Shown: in pieces, positions 18,878-27,498 of the stretch
How the letters are laid out: each line of letters starts with the position of its first letter
How positions within the stretch are numbered: position 1 is the first letter of the stretch
Assembly (NCBI RefSeq): GCF_001661915.1
Contig: NZ_LYWY01000040.1
Location: 62,001 to 126,000 of the forward strand
DNA length: 64,000 bases
DNA from: Croceicoccus pelagius
GTDB lineage: Bacteria; Pseudomonadota; Alphaproteobacteria; Sphingomonadales; Sphingomonadaceae
Direction of reading: 5' to 3'
Made by a program: the position numbers and the translations under genes
The notes under the pieces: model-generated
Told to the model about the DNA's origin: nothing
The model's input: only the letters and a program-made list of their open reading frames with translations
Databases searched by the model: none

Positions 18878-18942
18878 GAGCGCAGCGTACTTCAGTACGT
18901 GAGCACCGGAAGCGCGCCGCGACGCGATTTGCAGGCCACCAT
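18878..18942. repeat. Dispersed intergenic repeat, copy 1
   Basis: A 65-bp element shared with 45261-45324. Conserved blocks are GAGCGCAGCGTACTT, GTACGTGAGCACCGGAAG, and TTGCAGGCC near the end. The middle forms a small hairpin CGTAC-TTCA-GTACG; the other copy keeps the stem but has a TTGCC loop. It begins about 16 bp after the alkA stop, on the 3' side of that gene. Confidence 0.75.
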
Positions 18943-18957
18943 GACGCGGATCAGAGA

Positions 18958-19575
18958 TCAGAGCGCCGGGTTCTGGTAGTAGTGCCAGATGAACACCGCC
19001 GCCGCGCCGCGATGGGGGCGCCACGGTTCGGCCAGCTCGCGCGTTTCCTTTTCGCTCGGCCTGTCGGGAAGGTCCAGCAGTTTGCCCATGCCGACCTGCA
19101 CGGCGAGGTCTCCGGCCGGCCAGATGTCCTCTCGCCCCTCGGCGAACAACAGGTAGATTTCGGCCGACCAGCGCCCGATGCCCTTGATGCGGGTCAGCGC
19201 AGCAATCGCTTCCTCGTCATCGGCGGGCAGGTTTTCGAAATCGACCTCGCCCGCCGTCACCAGCTCGCAGAGCGAACGCGCATAGCCCTGCTTCTGCCGC
19301 GACAGTCCGCAGGCGCGCAGGGCGTCGAATTCGCTGGCCAGAAGCTCCTCGGGCGGGATCGTCTCGCCCAGCAACGCTTCGAGTTTGCGCCATACCGAAT
19401 CGGCTGCCGCGACCGACACCTGCTGGCCCACGATTGTGCGCAGCATGGTGCGATAGCCCCGGTCGCGGATGCGTTCGTCGGGATAGCCGACCGCCTCGAT
19501 CGCCTGCGCCATCGCGGGTTCGTGTGCGGCAATCGCATCAAGGCCGGCCTTCAACTGCTTTCGAGATAATCCCAA
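18958..19575 (-). CDS. alkA: DNA-3-methyladenine glycosylase II (HhH-GPD)
   Basis: This base-excision enzyme removes alkylated purines. The 205-residue protein has the helix-hairpin-helix LTRIKGIGRWSAEIYLLF followed by the GPD loop WPAGDLAV, whose Asp is the catalytic residue of the superfamily. An N-terminal AlkA domain is lacking, as in the short bacterial MPG II enzymes. The best start is a TTG with AAAGGG seven bases upstream. A dispersed repeat follows the stop directly. Confidence 0.85.
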   Translation of the reverse strand: MGLSRKQLKAGLDAIAAHEPAMAQAIEAVGYPDERIRDRGYRTMLRTIVGQQVSVAAADSVWRKLEALLGETIPPEELLASEFDALRACGLSRQKQGYARSLCELVTAGEVDFENLPADDEEAIAALTRIKGIGRWSAEIYLLFAEGREDIWPAGDLAVQVGMGKLLDLPDRPSEKETRELAEPWRPHRGAAAVFIWHYYQNPAL

Positions 19576-19707
19576 GATCGCACCCTTTGCTTGCCGGATA
19601 TTTCACTGACCACTTGCCAATTGCACTTCCAGCCAGTAGCAGCCCCGCCAGAGTTTAAACGGATATGCCCGCCAGGCGATCCGTAAGCGAAGGACAAGCG
19701 AGAACCA

Positions 19708-20025
19708 ATGCCCAAGCTGATCGTCGTGAACCGCGAAGGAACCGAGTCCACCGTAGAGGCGGACGATGGCCTGACGGTCATGGAAGCGATCCGCGACAAC
19801 GGTTTCGACGAACTCCTCGCGCTGTGCGGCGGCTGCTGTTCGTGTGCGACCTGCCACGTCTATGTCGACCCCGCATTCAAGGACAAGCTTCCGGAAGTGA
19901 GCGAGGACGAGGACGATCTGCTTGACAGTTCGGACCATCGCAACGAGAACTCGCGACTGTCCTGTCAGCTGCCGCTCAACGCGGAGACTGACGGCCTTAA
20001 AGTTACCATCGCGCCGGAAGACTGA
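19708..20025 (+). CDS. [2Fe-2S] ferredoxin, adrenodoxin type
   Basis: The 105-residue protein binds a [2Fe-2S] cluster through Cys40, Cys46, Cys49 and Cys86 (C-x5-C-x2-C and a distal Cys). Two additional cysteines at 43 and 44 lie inside the first loop. Acidic residues (SEDEDDLLD) follow the cluster loop, as in adrenodoxin and FdxB-type ferredoxins that feed electrons to cytochromes P450 or Fe-S assembly. The gene is monocistronic and is followed by two hairpins. Confidence 0.92.
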   Translation: MPKLIVVNREGTESTVEADDGLTVMEAIRDNGFDELLALCGGCCSCATCHVYVDPAFKDKLPEVSEDEDDLLDSSDHRNENSRLSCQLPLNAETDGLKVTIAPED

Positions 20026-20071
20026 GCGCGACGCGGCAAACTGGCCGCATACGAGTTCGGAGAGGAGAGAA

Positions 20072-20107
20072 GCCCCGGTGCCGCGCAGCGCCGGGGCAAT
20101 CTCTTTT
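20072..20107 (+). terminator. Terminator after the ferredoxin gene
   Basis: The stem GCCCCGG...CCGGGGC (20072-20078 and 20091-20097) is followed by AATCTCTTTT. A second hairpin GGGGCCCGG...CCGGCCCC with ATTTT lies just downstream (20110-20143), before the convergent map gene. Confidence 0.7.
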
Positions 20108-20145
20108 CTGGGGCCCGGAAAACGCCTTACCCGGCCCCATTTTCA

Positions 20146-20973
20146 TCACATGTAGGGCGGGCTGTGCAGGCCCTTCGGACTCTCGGTAAAGATCTCGCAG
20201 CCGTCTTCGGTAATGCCGATCGAATGCTCGAACTGGGCCGAGAGCGAACGGTCCCGCGTCACGGCCGTCCAGCCGTCTTCCAGCAGCTTCACCGACGGCT
20301 TGCCGAGATTGATCATCGGCTCGATCGTGAAGAACATGCCGGGCTTCAGTTCGGGGCCGGTGCCGGGGCGCCCTGCGTGGATCACTTCGGGCGCGTCGTG
20401 AAACAGGCGGCCAAGGCCATGCCCGCAGAAATCGCGCACGACGCCATACCGGTGGCTTTCGGCGTACTTCTGGATAGCTGCACCGATATCGCCCAGCCGG
20501 TTGCCCGGCTTTGCCTTCTCGATGCCGATCATCAGGCATTCGTAAGTCACCTCGACAAGGCGCTTTGCCTTCAGCGGTGCCTCGCCCACGATGTACATCC
20601 GGCTCGAATCACCGTGCCAGCCATCCAGCATCGGGGTGACATCGATGTTGAGGATGTCCCCTTCCTTGAGCGTCTTGGCCCCCGGAATGCCGTGGCAGAC
20701 CACGTGGTTGATCGAGATGCAGCACGAATGGGCATATCCGCGATAACCCATCGTTGCCGGCACCGCCCCGCCCTGAAGCGTCAGGCGGCGTACTTCGTCA
20801 TCGATCTGCGCGGTGGTGACGCCCGGCTTGATCAGCGGGACCATCGCGTCGAGGATTTCGGCCGCAAGGCGCCCGGCCTTGCGCATCCCTTCAAAGCCCG
20901 CCGGGCCGTGCAGTTTGATCGTGCCGTCGCGCGGCAGCATGTCGTGTTCGTCGACTGTCATGTATTCGGTCAT
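20146..20973 (-). CDS. map: Methionine aminopeptidase, type I
   Basis: Map removes the initiator methionine from new proteins. In the 275-residue protein the metal-binding and catalytic residues can be placed: His in VCHGIPG, Asp in LNIDVTP and HGDSSRMY, His in CGHGLGR, Glu in FFTIEPM and QFEHSIG. The N-terminus carries about 20 extra residues with a second Met (MTEYMTVDEHDM), so a start four codons later is possible. It is transcribed alone. Confidence 0.95.
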   Translation of the reverse strand: MTEYMTVDEHDMLPRDGTIKLHGPAGFEGMRKAGRLAAEILDAMVPLIKPGVTTAQIDDEVRRLTLQGGAVPATMGYRGYAHSCCISINHVVCHGIPGAKTLKEGDILNIDVTPMLDGWHGDSSRMYIVGEAPLKAKRLVEVTYECLMIGIEKAKPGNRLGDIGAAIQKYAESHRYGVVRDFCGHGLGRLFHDAPEVIHAGRPGTGPELKPGMFFTIEPMINLGKPSVKLLEDGWTAVTRDRSLSAQFEHSIGITEDGCEIFTESPKGLHSPPYM

Positions 20974-21047
20974 GACAGTGCATGTAGCGCCCCTTCCCCC
21001 GATTTACGAGGGGGAGCGAAGCATATCAGCGCAACTGGCCGAGCTTA

Positions 21048-21905
21048 TCAGCGCACTTGGAATGCGCGGACATATTCGGGCTTCACCGTGTCGAGCAGCG
21101 CAGGCGTGACCGGCAGCGTCACTTCGTAGGTCCCTTCCGCATAGGGCCCCGCATTATAGGCCGGGATCAGGAAGCCCACGCGGTCGAACCCCTGCTTGCC
21201 GGCAGAGCCCAGAATGACGGTCGAATTGGCGACCGGCGCGATGCAGTCGTAGAAGGGATCGCCATTGCGCTTCACCGGCCCGCCACGCTTTCTTGCCCGC
21301 GCCTTGTCGAGATGGTCGCAAAAGTCGTCCTGCACCGCCGCATCCAGAACCTGCGTGTTGCGGAACATGTCGATCGGCTTGATCGCGACCTCTTTCTCGC
21401 GGTCCCAGACAAGCGCATCGTAAACGGTCATCCCATGCGCGCCGCCGGTATAGGAATAGACGCTGGCCGAAAGCGAGAGATAGCGCGGCAGGTCGGTCAC
21501 GACGCTCCACTCCTTGTCATAGCCACGACTTCTGCACGATACGCAGTCGGCCATGACGGTGTCCTCCTGCGCCTCGTCCCATTCGCCCCGCCAATTGGCA
21601 TAGGCGGCCGCGCGCTCGGCATCGAAGCGGGCGACAAGCGATGGAACGGCCGAGACTTGCGCGGGCCACGAATATTCGAACTGGAACCGGCCAGTCTCGC
21701 CGCCCGCGTTAACCTTCTGCGAAAAGCCTTTCGCGTCCGCGCTGTCAGCAGTCGCTTCTGCGGTCGGGCCGCCCTCGCCCGCATCGGCCATTGCGACCGC
21801 GCCGGCAGCAGGCTCCTCAGGCGGAGCCTCGGACGACGGGCCGCAGCCACCAAGGAACAGGAAGGGGGCCAGTGCCGTTCCGATGAGCACAGATTTCACT
21901 CGCAT
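21048..21905 (-). CDS. RsiV/DUF3298-like lipoprotein
   Basis: The 285-residue product has a signal ending LGGC (lipidated Cys), an Ala/Glu-rich linker, and a C-terminal domain with VYSYTGGAHGMTVYDALVWD and KPIDMF. These match the DUF3298/RsiV fold, which binds lysozyme or muropeptides in some proteins. CxxC occurs in DCVSCRSRGYD. I started at MRVKSVLIG, not at the ATG 14 codons earlier that overlaps the pepA start region. It is divergent from pepA with 31 bp between the starts, so they share a promoter region. Confidence 0.75.
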   Translation of the reverse strand: MRVKSVLIGTALAPFLFLGGCGPSSEAPPEEPAAGAVAMADAGEGGPTAEATADSADAKGFSQKVNAGGETGRFQFEYSWPAQVSAVPSLVARFDAERAAAYANWRGEWDEAQEDTVMADCVSCRSRGYDKEWSVVTDLPRYLSLSASVYSYTGGAHGMTVYDALVWDREKEVAIKPIDMFRNTQVLDAAVQDDFCDHLDKARARKRGGPVKRNGDPFYDCIAPVANSTVILGSAGKQGFDRVGFLIPAYNAGPYAEGTYEVTLPVTPALLDTVKPEYVRAFQVR

Positions 21906-21936
21906 ATCTCTTTCCCGAAAGGCTACTGCCACGGTC

Positions 21937-23322
21937 ATGACCGACAAAGACGCACTTATTCAGCCCGATCGCGGGCAGGACGCAACCCCGATCCACCTCG
22001 TCGACACAGATGGCTTCGACGACTGGTCGAAAAAACTGACCGCTTCGCAGCGCGCAAACCTCGCCGCGCAGAAATTCACCGGCAAGGGATACCAGACGGC
22101 GGTCGTCCCCGATGGCGATGCATGGTTTGCGGTCGGCGGCGTTGCCGACACCGAAAAGCTTTCCGCCTGGTGCCTTGCCAAGCTGGCCGAAGTGCTGCCT
22201 GCCGGAACCTACCGCCTTGCCACTGGCGATGCGGGCGCGGCGCTTTTCGGCTGGCAGAGCGCGCAATATGCCTTCACCCGCTACAAGGACGACAAGGACG
22301 CCGAAGGCCCGCGCATGCTCCTTACCAAGGACGTCGCCGCGATCGACGGCATGATCGCCGAGGCCGAGGCGGTGAACTTCGTTCGCGACCTTGTGAACAC
22401 CCCGTCCGAAGATATGGGGCCCGAAGCGCTTGAGGCCGAAGCCGCGCGCCTTGCCAAGAAGTTCGATGCCAAGCTGACCGTCACGCGCGGCGACGCTCTC
22501 GAAAAGGGTTATCCCATGGTCCACGCCGTGGGCCGCGCCGCTGCGCGCAGCCATGCCCCGCGCCTGATCGAGCTGGAATGGGGCCCTGCCGATGCGCCGC
22601 GCATCGCCATCGTCGGCAAGGGCGTCTGCTTCGATTCGGGCGGGCTCGACATCAAGCCGACCAGCGGAATGGCGCTGATGAAGAAGGACATGGGCGGTTC
22701 GGCCCATGCCTTGGCCCTCGCCTCGCTCATCATGGGTCAGCGGCTGAAGGTCCGCCTGCACCTGTTGGTCCCCGCTGTCGAGAACGCGATTTCGGGCAAC
22801 GCCTTCCGGCCCGGCGACGTGCTGGCCACGCGCAAGGGTTTGACGGTCGAGGTGACAAACACCGACGCCGAAGGCCGCCTGGTGCTGGGCGACGCCCTGA
22901 CGAAGGCGAGCGAGGACGGCGCAGGGCTCATCATCGATTTCGCGACGCTGACGGGTGCTGCTCGCGTTGCGCTGGGGCCCGACTTGCCCGCGCTGTTCAC
23001 GCGGCAGGACGACACGGCAGATGCGCTTCTCGAAGCGGGCCTTGCGTATGACGATGCCTGCTGGCGCCTGCCGTTGCACGACGGGTACCGCGAGATGCTG
23101 AAGAGCGACATCGCCGACATGGTGAATTCTGCCAGCGGCGGTTTCGCCGGTGCAACGACGGCGGCCCTGTTCCTCGACCGATTTGTCGCAGAGGGCATAG
23201 AATGGGCCCATTTCGACACGTTTGCATGGCGTCCGGCGGCAAAGCCGGGCCGTCCCAAGGGCGGCGCGGCGCTTGGCCTGCGCGCGGCGTGGCAGATGCT
23301 GAAGAAGAGGTACAACGGTTAA
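21937..23322 (+). CDS. pepA: Leucyl aminopeptidase, M17 family
   Basis: This cytoplasmic dizinc or dimanganese exopeptidase is 461 residues long. The M17 signature NTDAEGRLVLGD is present, and GKGVCFDSGGLDIKP carries metal-ligand Asp and the catalytic Lys region, followed by MKKDMGGSA. I started at MTDKDALIQ because the in-frame ATG 18 codons upstream overlaps the divergent lipoprotein gene. It stands alone before a convergent MEKHLA gene. Confidence 0.93.
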   Translation: MTDKDALIQPDRGQDATPIHLVDTDGFDDWSKKLTASQRANLAAQKFTGKGYQTAVVPDGDAWFAVGGVADTEKLSAWCLAKLAEVLPAGTYRLATGDAGAALFGWQSAQYAFTRYKDDKDAEGPRMLLTKDVAAIDGMIAEAEAVNFVRDLVNTPSEDMGPEALEAEAARLAKKFDAKLTVTRGDALEKGYPMVHAVGRAAARSHAPRLIELEWGPADAPRIAIVGKGVCFDSGGLDIKPTSGMALMKKDMGGSAHALALASLIMGQRLKVRLHLLVPAVENAISGNAFRPGDVLATRKGLTVEVTNTDAEGRLVLGDALTKASEDGAGLIIDFATLTGAARVALGPDLPALFTRQDDTADALLEAGLAYDDACWRLPLHDGYREMLKSDIADMVNSASGGFAGATTAALFLDRFVAEGIEWAHFDTFAWRPAAKPGRPKGGAALGLRAAWQMLKKRYNG

Positions 23323-23351
23323 GGCGTGCCAGTCGGCAGCTGCGGCCAACG

Positions 23352-23834
23352 CTAAAGCGCGACCCAACGGTCGAAGGTCGCGGCCTGCCCCATCCTCACG
23401 CCACCCTTATCCACAAGGTTCCAGACCGTCGCTGCCTCGATGCGGAAGCGCTGGCCGGTGGATGCGATGCGCACGCCTCTATAATCGTCGATGAAGCCCC
23501 GGTCGCGAACTTGTGCCAGCAAGCTCTCCCGCTCGCCCCTCTCCGGCATTTCGGCGGACAGGCGCGAAGGCATGTCCAGCAACTGTTCACCGGTCAGAGC
23601 GAACAGGTCGAGCGCGGCGCGATTGGCATAGAAGAACAACGGATCGTCCTCGGTCCCATGTGCCAGCACGACGGCAGGCAGATGCCACAGCGCATGGGCG
23701 AAGTCGGTGCCGTCCGGCACGAGCGGCTTTCCCGTCACGCGCAAGTGGCTCGCCGCGATCAGCGCGATGCGCGGCAGGCCCGCGTTCGCCTCGATCACGC
23801 GGCGATCCGCATCGCGGTCGTAATTGCACTCCAT
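23352..23834 (-). CDS. MEKHLA-domain protein
   Basis: The 160-residue protein is a stand-alone MEKHLA domain, a PAS-like fold. Family runs visible are VVLAHGTEDDPLFFYANRAALDLF, split here as VVLAHGTEDDP and FFYANRAALDLF, then PSRLSAE, GFIDDYRGVRIASTG and the end AATVWNLVD and GQAATF. The domain was first described in plant HD-ZIP III regulators, where a ligand-sensing role was proposed; bacterial members are uncharacterised. There is no output domain, so a partner or small ligand is expected. Confidence 0.8.
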   Translation of the reverse strand: MECNYDRDADRRVIEANAGLPRIALIAASHLRVTGKPLVPDGTDFAHALWHLPAVVLAHGTEDDPLFFYANRAALDLFALTGEQLLDMPSRLSAEMPERGERESLLAQVRDRGFIDDYRGVRIASTGQRFRIEAATVWNLVDKGGVRMGQAATFDRWVAL

Positions 23835-23943
23835 CGTGTTTCAATCGCCCCTTAAGCTATTTCTGCGACCATCTGCCGGGTTGCCCTTCCCGATCACGCG
23901 GTTTAAGCGCCGCGGTTCGAACCACACAAGAATTACCAGACCA

Positions 23944-24285
23944 TTGTCCAGCCAGTATACCGATAGCCCCGCGATCCAGAGCTTCGCCCTTGCCGGTCCG
24001 TCGCGCCACGAGCGCGGCACGGTCCTGCCTGTGCGCGGCGATCTTGCGCATATCCGGCTGGCTGGCGAAGTCTTCGTGCCGCACTACGCGGTGCCGATGC
24101 CGCACAAACTGGCATCGGATTGCGCGCTGCTGTCGGCCGCGCGGGACGATGCCGAAGTGCTGGGTCAGCTTTTCGAAGGCAGTGCCTTCGACGTGCTGGA
24201 CATGGCAGGCGGATGGGCCTGGGGCGTTGTCGATGGCGACGGCGCCGTGGGCTATGTCGCGCTCGATCAGCTGACGCAGGCCTGA
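23944..24285 (+). CDS. Stand-alone SH3-type domain protein (NlpC/P60 N-terminal-like)
   Basis: The sequence LPVRGDLAHIRLAGEVFVPHYAVPMP, here in two parts LPVRGDLAHIRLAGEVF and VPHYAVPMP, then LDMAGGWAWGVVDGDG and GYVALDQL, matches the N-terminal SH3 domain of NlpC/P60 cell-wall peptidases. The catalytic Cys/His domain that normally follows is absent: the frame stops and argC starts 4 bp later. I suggest a TTG start (113 residues). An ATG at 23824 in the same frame would add 40 Arg/Pro-rich residues and overlap the divergent MEKHLA gene. It may bind peptidoglycan peptides or be a truncated peptidase. Confidence 0.65.
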   Translation: MSSQYTDSPAIQSFALAGPSRHERGTVLPVRGDLAHIRLAGEVFVPHYAVPMPHKLASDCALLSAARDDAEVLGQLFEGSAFDVLDMAGGWAWGVVDGDGAVGYVALDQLTQA

Positions 24286-24289
24286 GGTC

Positions 24290-25225
24290 ATGGGCGCCCG
24301 CGTTTTCATCGACGGCGCTGCCGGTACGACCGGACTGGAAATCGCCGAACGGCTCGAAAGCCGCGACGACTTTTCTGTCATCATTCTTCCCGACGAACTA
24401 CGCAAGGACGACAGTGCCCGCGCCGACGCGCTGAACGCGGCGGATTTCGCGATCCTGTGCCTGCCCGACGATGCCGCACGCGCCTCTGTCGATATGCTGC
24501 GCGACGACAGCACGCGCGTGATCGACGCATCGACCGCGCATCGCGTTGCGGAGGGATGGACTTACGGCTTCCCCGAAATCGTCGGCGCCGAGAATGTGCG
24601 TAATGCTCGCCTCGTCTCCAATCCGGGGTGCTACCCGACTGGCTTCATCAGCCTCGTCGCGCCGCTGGTGCGGGCAGGGCTGATCCCTGCCGACTGGCCC
24701 TATGGCTGCCACGCGGTCTCTGGCTATTCTGGCGGCGGCAAAGCCATGATCGCCAGGTACGAGGGTGAAGAACCGGCCCCGGCCTTCCTCGGCTATGCGC
24801 TGCACGGCGGGCACAAGCACTTGCCGGAAATGGCGGCGCACGCAGGGCTGGTACGCCCGCCGCTTTTCTCGCCTGCCGTCGTGCCGACGTTCCGCGGCAT
24901 GATCGTCGAAGTCGCCCTGCCGGCGTCGGCCTTCCTCGGCTCGACGCCAGATGACCTGCGCGATGCGCTGGCCAGCTTCTACGAAAGCAGCGCGATCGTA
25001 ACGGTAAAGCCCGAGATGGCAGAGATGACCGAGATCACCCTTGCCGGCGATACGCAGCCTTGGGACGGGCTCGACATCCATGTCTTCGGCGGCAAGCAGG
25101 GCGAACAGGCCCGGCTCGTCGCCGTGCTCGACAATCTCGGCAAGGGGGCAAGCGGTGCGGCGCTGCAGAACCTCAACGTCATGGCAGGCCTGCCGGGCGC
25201 GACCGGGCTTCGTCTCGACCGCTGA
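24290..25225 (+). CDS. argC: N-acetyl-gamma-glutamyl-phosphate reductase, type 2
   Basis: ArgC reduces N-acetylglutamyl phosphate with NADPH in arginine synthesis. At 311 residues it is the shorter type 2 form. The dinucleotide loop is DGAAGTTGLEIAERL near the N-terminus, the catalytic Cys is Cys114 in SNPGCYPTG, and HAVSGYSGGGK follows. The gene begins 4 bp after the SH3 gene, so the two are probably co-transcribed. Confidence 0.94.
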   Translation: MGARVFIDGAAGTTGLEIAERLESRDDFSVIILPDELRKDDSARADALNAADFAILCLPDDAARASVDMLRDDSTRVIDASTAHRVAEGWTYGFPEIVGAENVRNARLVSNPGCYPTGFISLVAPLVRAGLIPADWPYGCHAVSGYSGGGKAMIARYEGEEPAPAFLGYALHGGHKHLPEMAAHAGLVRPPLFSPAVVPTFRGMIVEVALPASAFLGSTPDDLRDALASFYESSAIVTVKPEMAEMTEITLAGDTQPWDGLDIHVFGGKQGEQARLVAVLDNLGKGASGAALQNLNVMAGLPGATGLRLDR

Positions 25226-25405
25226 AAATCGTGCCTGATTTTTGGGCAAAGCCTCAATTTTGGGCACGAAGTTGCCGGTTTCGCGCAACTAGCTGACGGA
25301 TCGTTTCGCACCAGCGGCAAAACGCGCAGCAAAAACCTTCGCAATCGCCGCAATACCCCTTTCGCCCCCCTATTCCATCGCCTAGGTTGCCGCACATCAG
25401 AGAGG
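25226..25405. other. Upstream part of the glnB control region
   Basis: No gene is visible between argC and the promoter candidate at 25406. The nonamer TTTTGGGCA occurs twice (25240-25248 and 25258-25266), 18 bp apart, and could be an activator site. I did not find a clear NtrC palindrome. Confidence 0.35.
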
Positions 25406-25420
25406 TGGCACGATTCTTGT
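25406..25420 (+). promoter_or_regulatory. Candidate sigma-54 promoter of glnB-glnA
   Basis: TGGCACGATTCTTGT matches the -24/-12 consensus TGGCACG-N4-TTGC at every fixed base except the last (T for C), with the correct spacing of the GG and GC elements. It lies about 130 bp upstream of the glnB start, in the non-coding stretch 25226-25550. Sigma-54 control of glnB-glnA under nitrogen limitation is well known in other proteobacteria. Confidence 0.65.
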
Positions 25421-25424
25421 TTAA

Positions 25425-25889
<465 letters not shown>

Positions 25890-25899
25890 GTTAACCCAC

Positions 25900-25952
25900 G
25901 GGCCTGACAGGGCCCGATCCGTATAGTGCCATCCCCCGGAAATGACACCGGG
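25900..25952 (+). other. Two small hairpins in the glnB-glnA spacer
   Basis: GGGCC-TGACAG-GGCCC (25900-25915) and CCCGG-AAATGACA-CCGGG (25935-25952) lie in the 87-bp spacer, the second about 10 bp before the glnA ribosome site. Neither has a T-run. They may set mRNA stability or the glnB:glnA ratio. The role is not known. Confidence 0.4.
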
Positions 25953-25976
25953 ACACACCAATCGAAAGGGATGAAA

Positions 25977-27386
25977 ATGGCCTCTGCAAAGGACATCCTC
26001 AAAAGGATCAAGGACGAAGAGATCGAATGGGTCGATCTCCGCTTTACCGACCCCAAGGGCAAGTGGCAGCACCTCCAGATGTTGGCCGAGCCGCTTGGCG
26101 AGGACGAGCTGGAGCAGGGCCTGATGTTCGACGGTTCGTCGATCGAAGGCTGGAAGGCCATCAACGAATCGGACATGATCCTCAAGCCCGACCTTGACGC
26201 TGCCTACATCGATCCGTTCTCGGCAACGCCGATGATGGTTCTGTTCTGCGACATCGTCGAACCCTCGACGGGCGAGCTCTACTCGCGCGATCCGCGTTCG
26301 ACCGCAAAGCGTGCAGAAGAATTCCTCAAGTCGACCGGCCTCGGTGACACCGTGTACGTCGGCCCCGAACCGGAATTCTTCATGTTCGACGACGTGAAGT
26401 TCTACGACGGCTACGACGGTTCGGGCTTCAAGATCGACGACATCGAACTGCCCGGCAACACCGGCAAGGACTACGAAGGCGGCAACCTCGGTCACCGTCC
26501 GCGCGCCAAGGGCGGCTACTTCCCCGTCCCGCCGGTCGACAGCTGCATGGACATCCGCGGCGAGATGGTTTCCACGCTGGTCGAAATGGGCCTGCCGATG
26601 GACAAGCACCACCACGAAGTGGCCGCTGCCCAGCACGAGCTTGGCATCACTTTCGGCACACTGACCACCACGGCCGATCGCGTGCAGATCTACAAGTACG
26701 TCGTGCAGATGGTCGCCCAGGCCTATGGCAAGACCGCGACCTTCATGCCCAAGCCGATCCGCATGGACAACGGTTCGGGCATGCACACGCACATGTCGAT
26801 CTGGAATAACGGCAAGAACACGTTCGCGGGTAACGGCTATGCCGGCCTTTCGGACACCTGCCTCTACTACATCGGCGGCGTCATCAAGCACGCTAAGGCC
26901 ATCAACGCCTTCACCAACCCGACGACGAACAGCTACAAGCGTCTCGTCCCGGGCTTCGAAGCGCCGGTTCTGCTGGCCTACTCGGCCCGCAACCGTTCGG
27001 CTTCGTGCCGCATTCCGTATGGTGCAGGCGAAAAGGCGAAGCGCGTCGAATTCCGCTTCCCCGATCCGCTGGCGAACCCCTACCTCGCTTCGGCTGCCCT
27101 GCTCATGGCAGGCATCGACGGGATCAAGAACAAGATCCACCCCGGCGACGCCATGGACAAGAACCTCTACGACCTTCCGCCGGAAGAGCTCGCCGAAGTT
27201 CCCACCGTCTGCGGCTCGCTGCGCGAGGCCCTGGAATCGCTGATGGCCGACCACGACTTCCTTCTCGAAGGCGGCGTGTTCACCAAGGATCAGATCGATG
27301 CCTACGTCGAACTGAAGTGGGAAGAAGTCTACCGCTTCGAACAGACGCCGAGCCCGGTCGAGTACGACATGTACTATTCGTCCTGA
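25977..27386 (+). CDS. glnA: Glutamine synthetase, type I
   Basis: GlnA makes glutamine from glutamate, ammonia and ATP as a dodecamer. The 469-residue protein shows [10 protein letters not shown], the metal-ligand region [18 protein letters not shown], and [10 protein letters not shown]. The adenylylation tyrosine is Tyr398 in NLYDLPPEE, so activity is probably switched by GlnE. Two ATGs lie six bases apart after AAAGGG; I took the second (MASAKDILK), as in related enzymes. Confidence 0.97.
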   Translation: MASAKDILKRIKDEEIEWVDLRFTDPKGKWQHLQMLAEPLGEDELEQGLMFDGSSIEGWKAINESDMILKPDLDAAYIDPFSATPMMVLFCDIVEPSTGELYSRDPRSTAKRAEEFLKSTGLGDTVYVGPEPEFFMFDDVKFYDGYDGSGFKIDDIELPGNTGKDYEGGNLGHRPRAKGGYFPVPPVDSCMDIRGEMVSTLVEMGLPMDKHHHEVAAAQHELGITFGTLTTTADRVQIYKYVVQMVAQAYGKTATFMPKPIRMDNGSGMHTHMSIWNNGKNTFAGNGYAGLSDTCLYYIGGVIKHAKAINAFTNPTTNSYKRLVPGFEAPVLLAYSARNRSASCRIPYGAGEKAKRVEFRFPDPLANPYLASAALLMAGIDGIKNKIHPGDAMDKNLYDLPPEELAEVPTVCGSLREALESLMADHDFLLEGGVFTKDQIDAYVELKWEEVYRFEQTPSPVEYDMYYSS

Positions 27387-27409
27387 TCCTTCGCGATCAG
27401 ACGACAGCG

Positions 27410-27446
27410 AAAGGGCGTCCGGGAAACCGGGCGCCCTTTCTCTTTG
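27410..27446 (+). terminator. Intrinsic terminator after glnA
   Basis: AAAGGGCG (27410-27417) pairs with CGCCCTTT (27431-27438), with an inner CCGG-GAAA-CCGG part, and CTCTTT follows. Confidence 0.85.
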
Positions 27447-27498
27447 GCGGTACGCAGGCGTGTGTTGCAATGCAGCATGAACGCGCCATATTGCAGGC

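Noticed and set aside
25258-25276. A second sigma-54-like match (GGGCACGAAGTTGC)
   Set aside because: The GG-to-GC distance is one base too short and the first T is missing.
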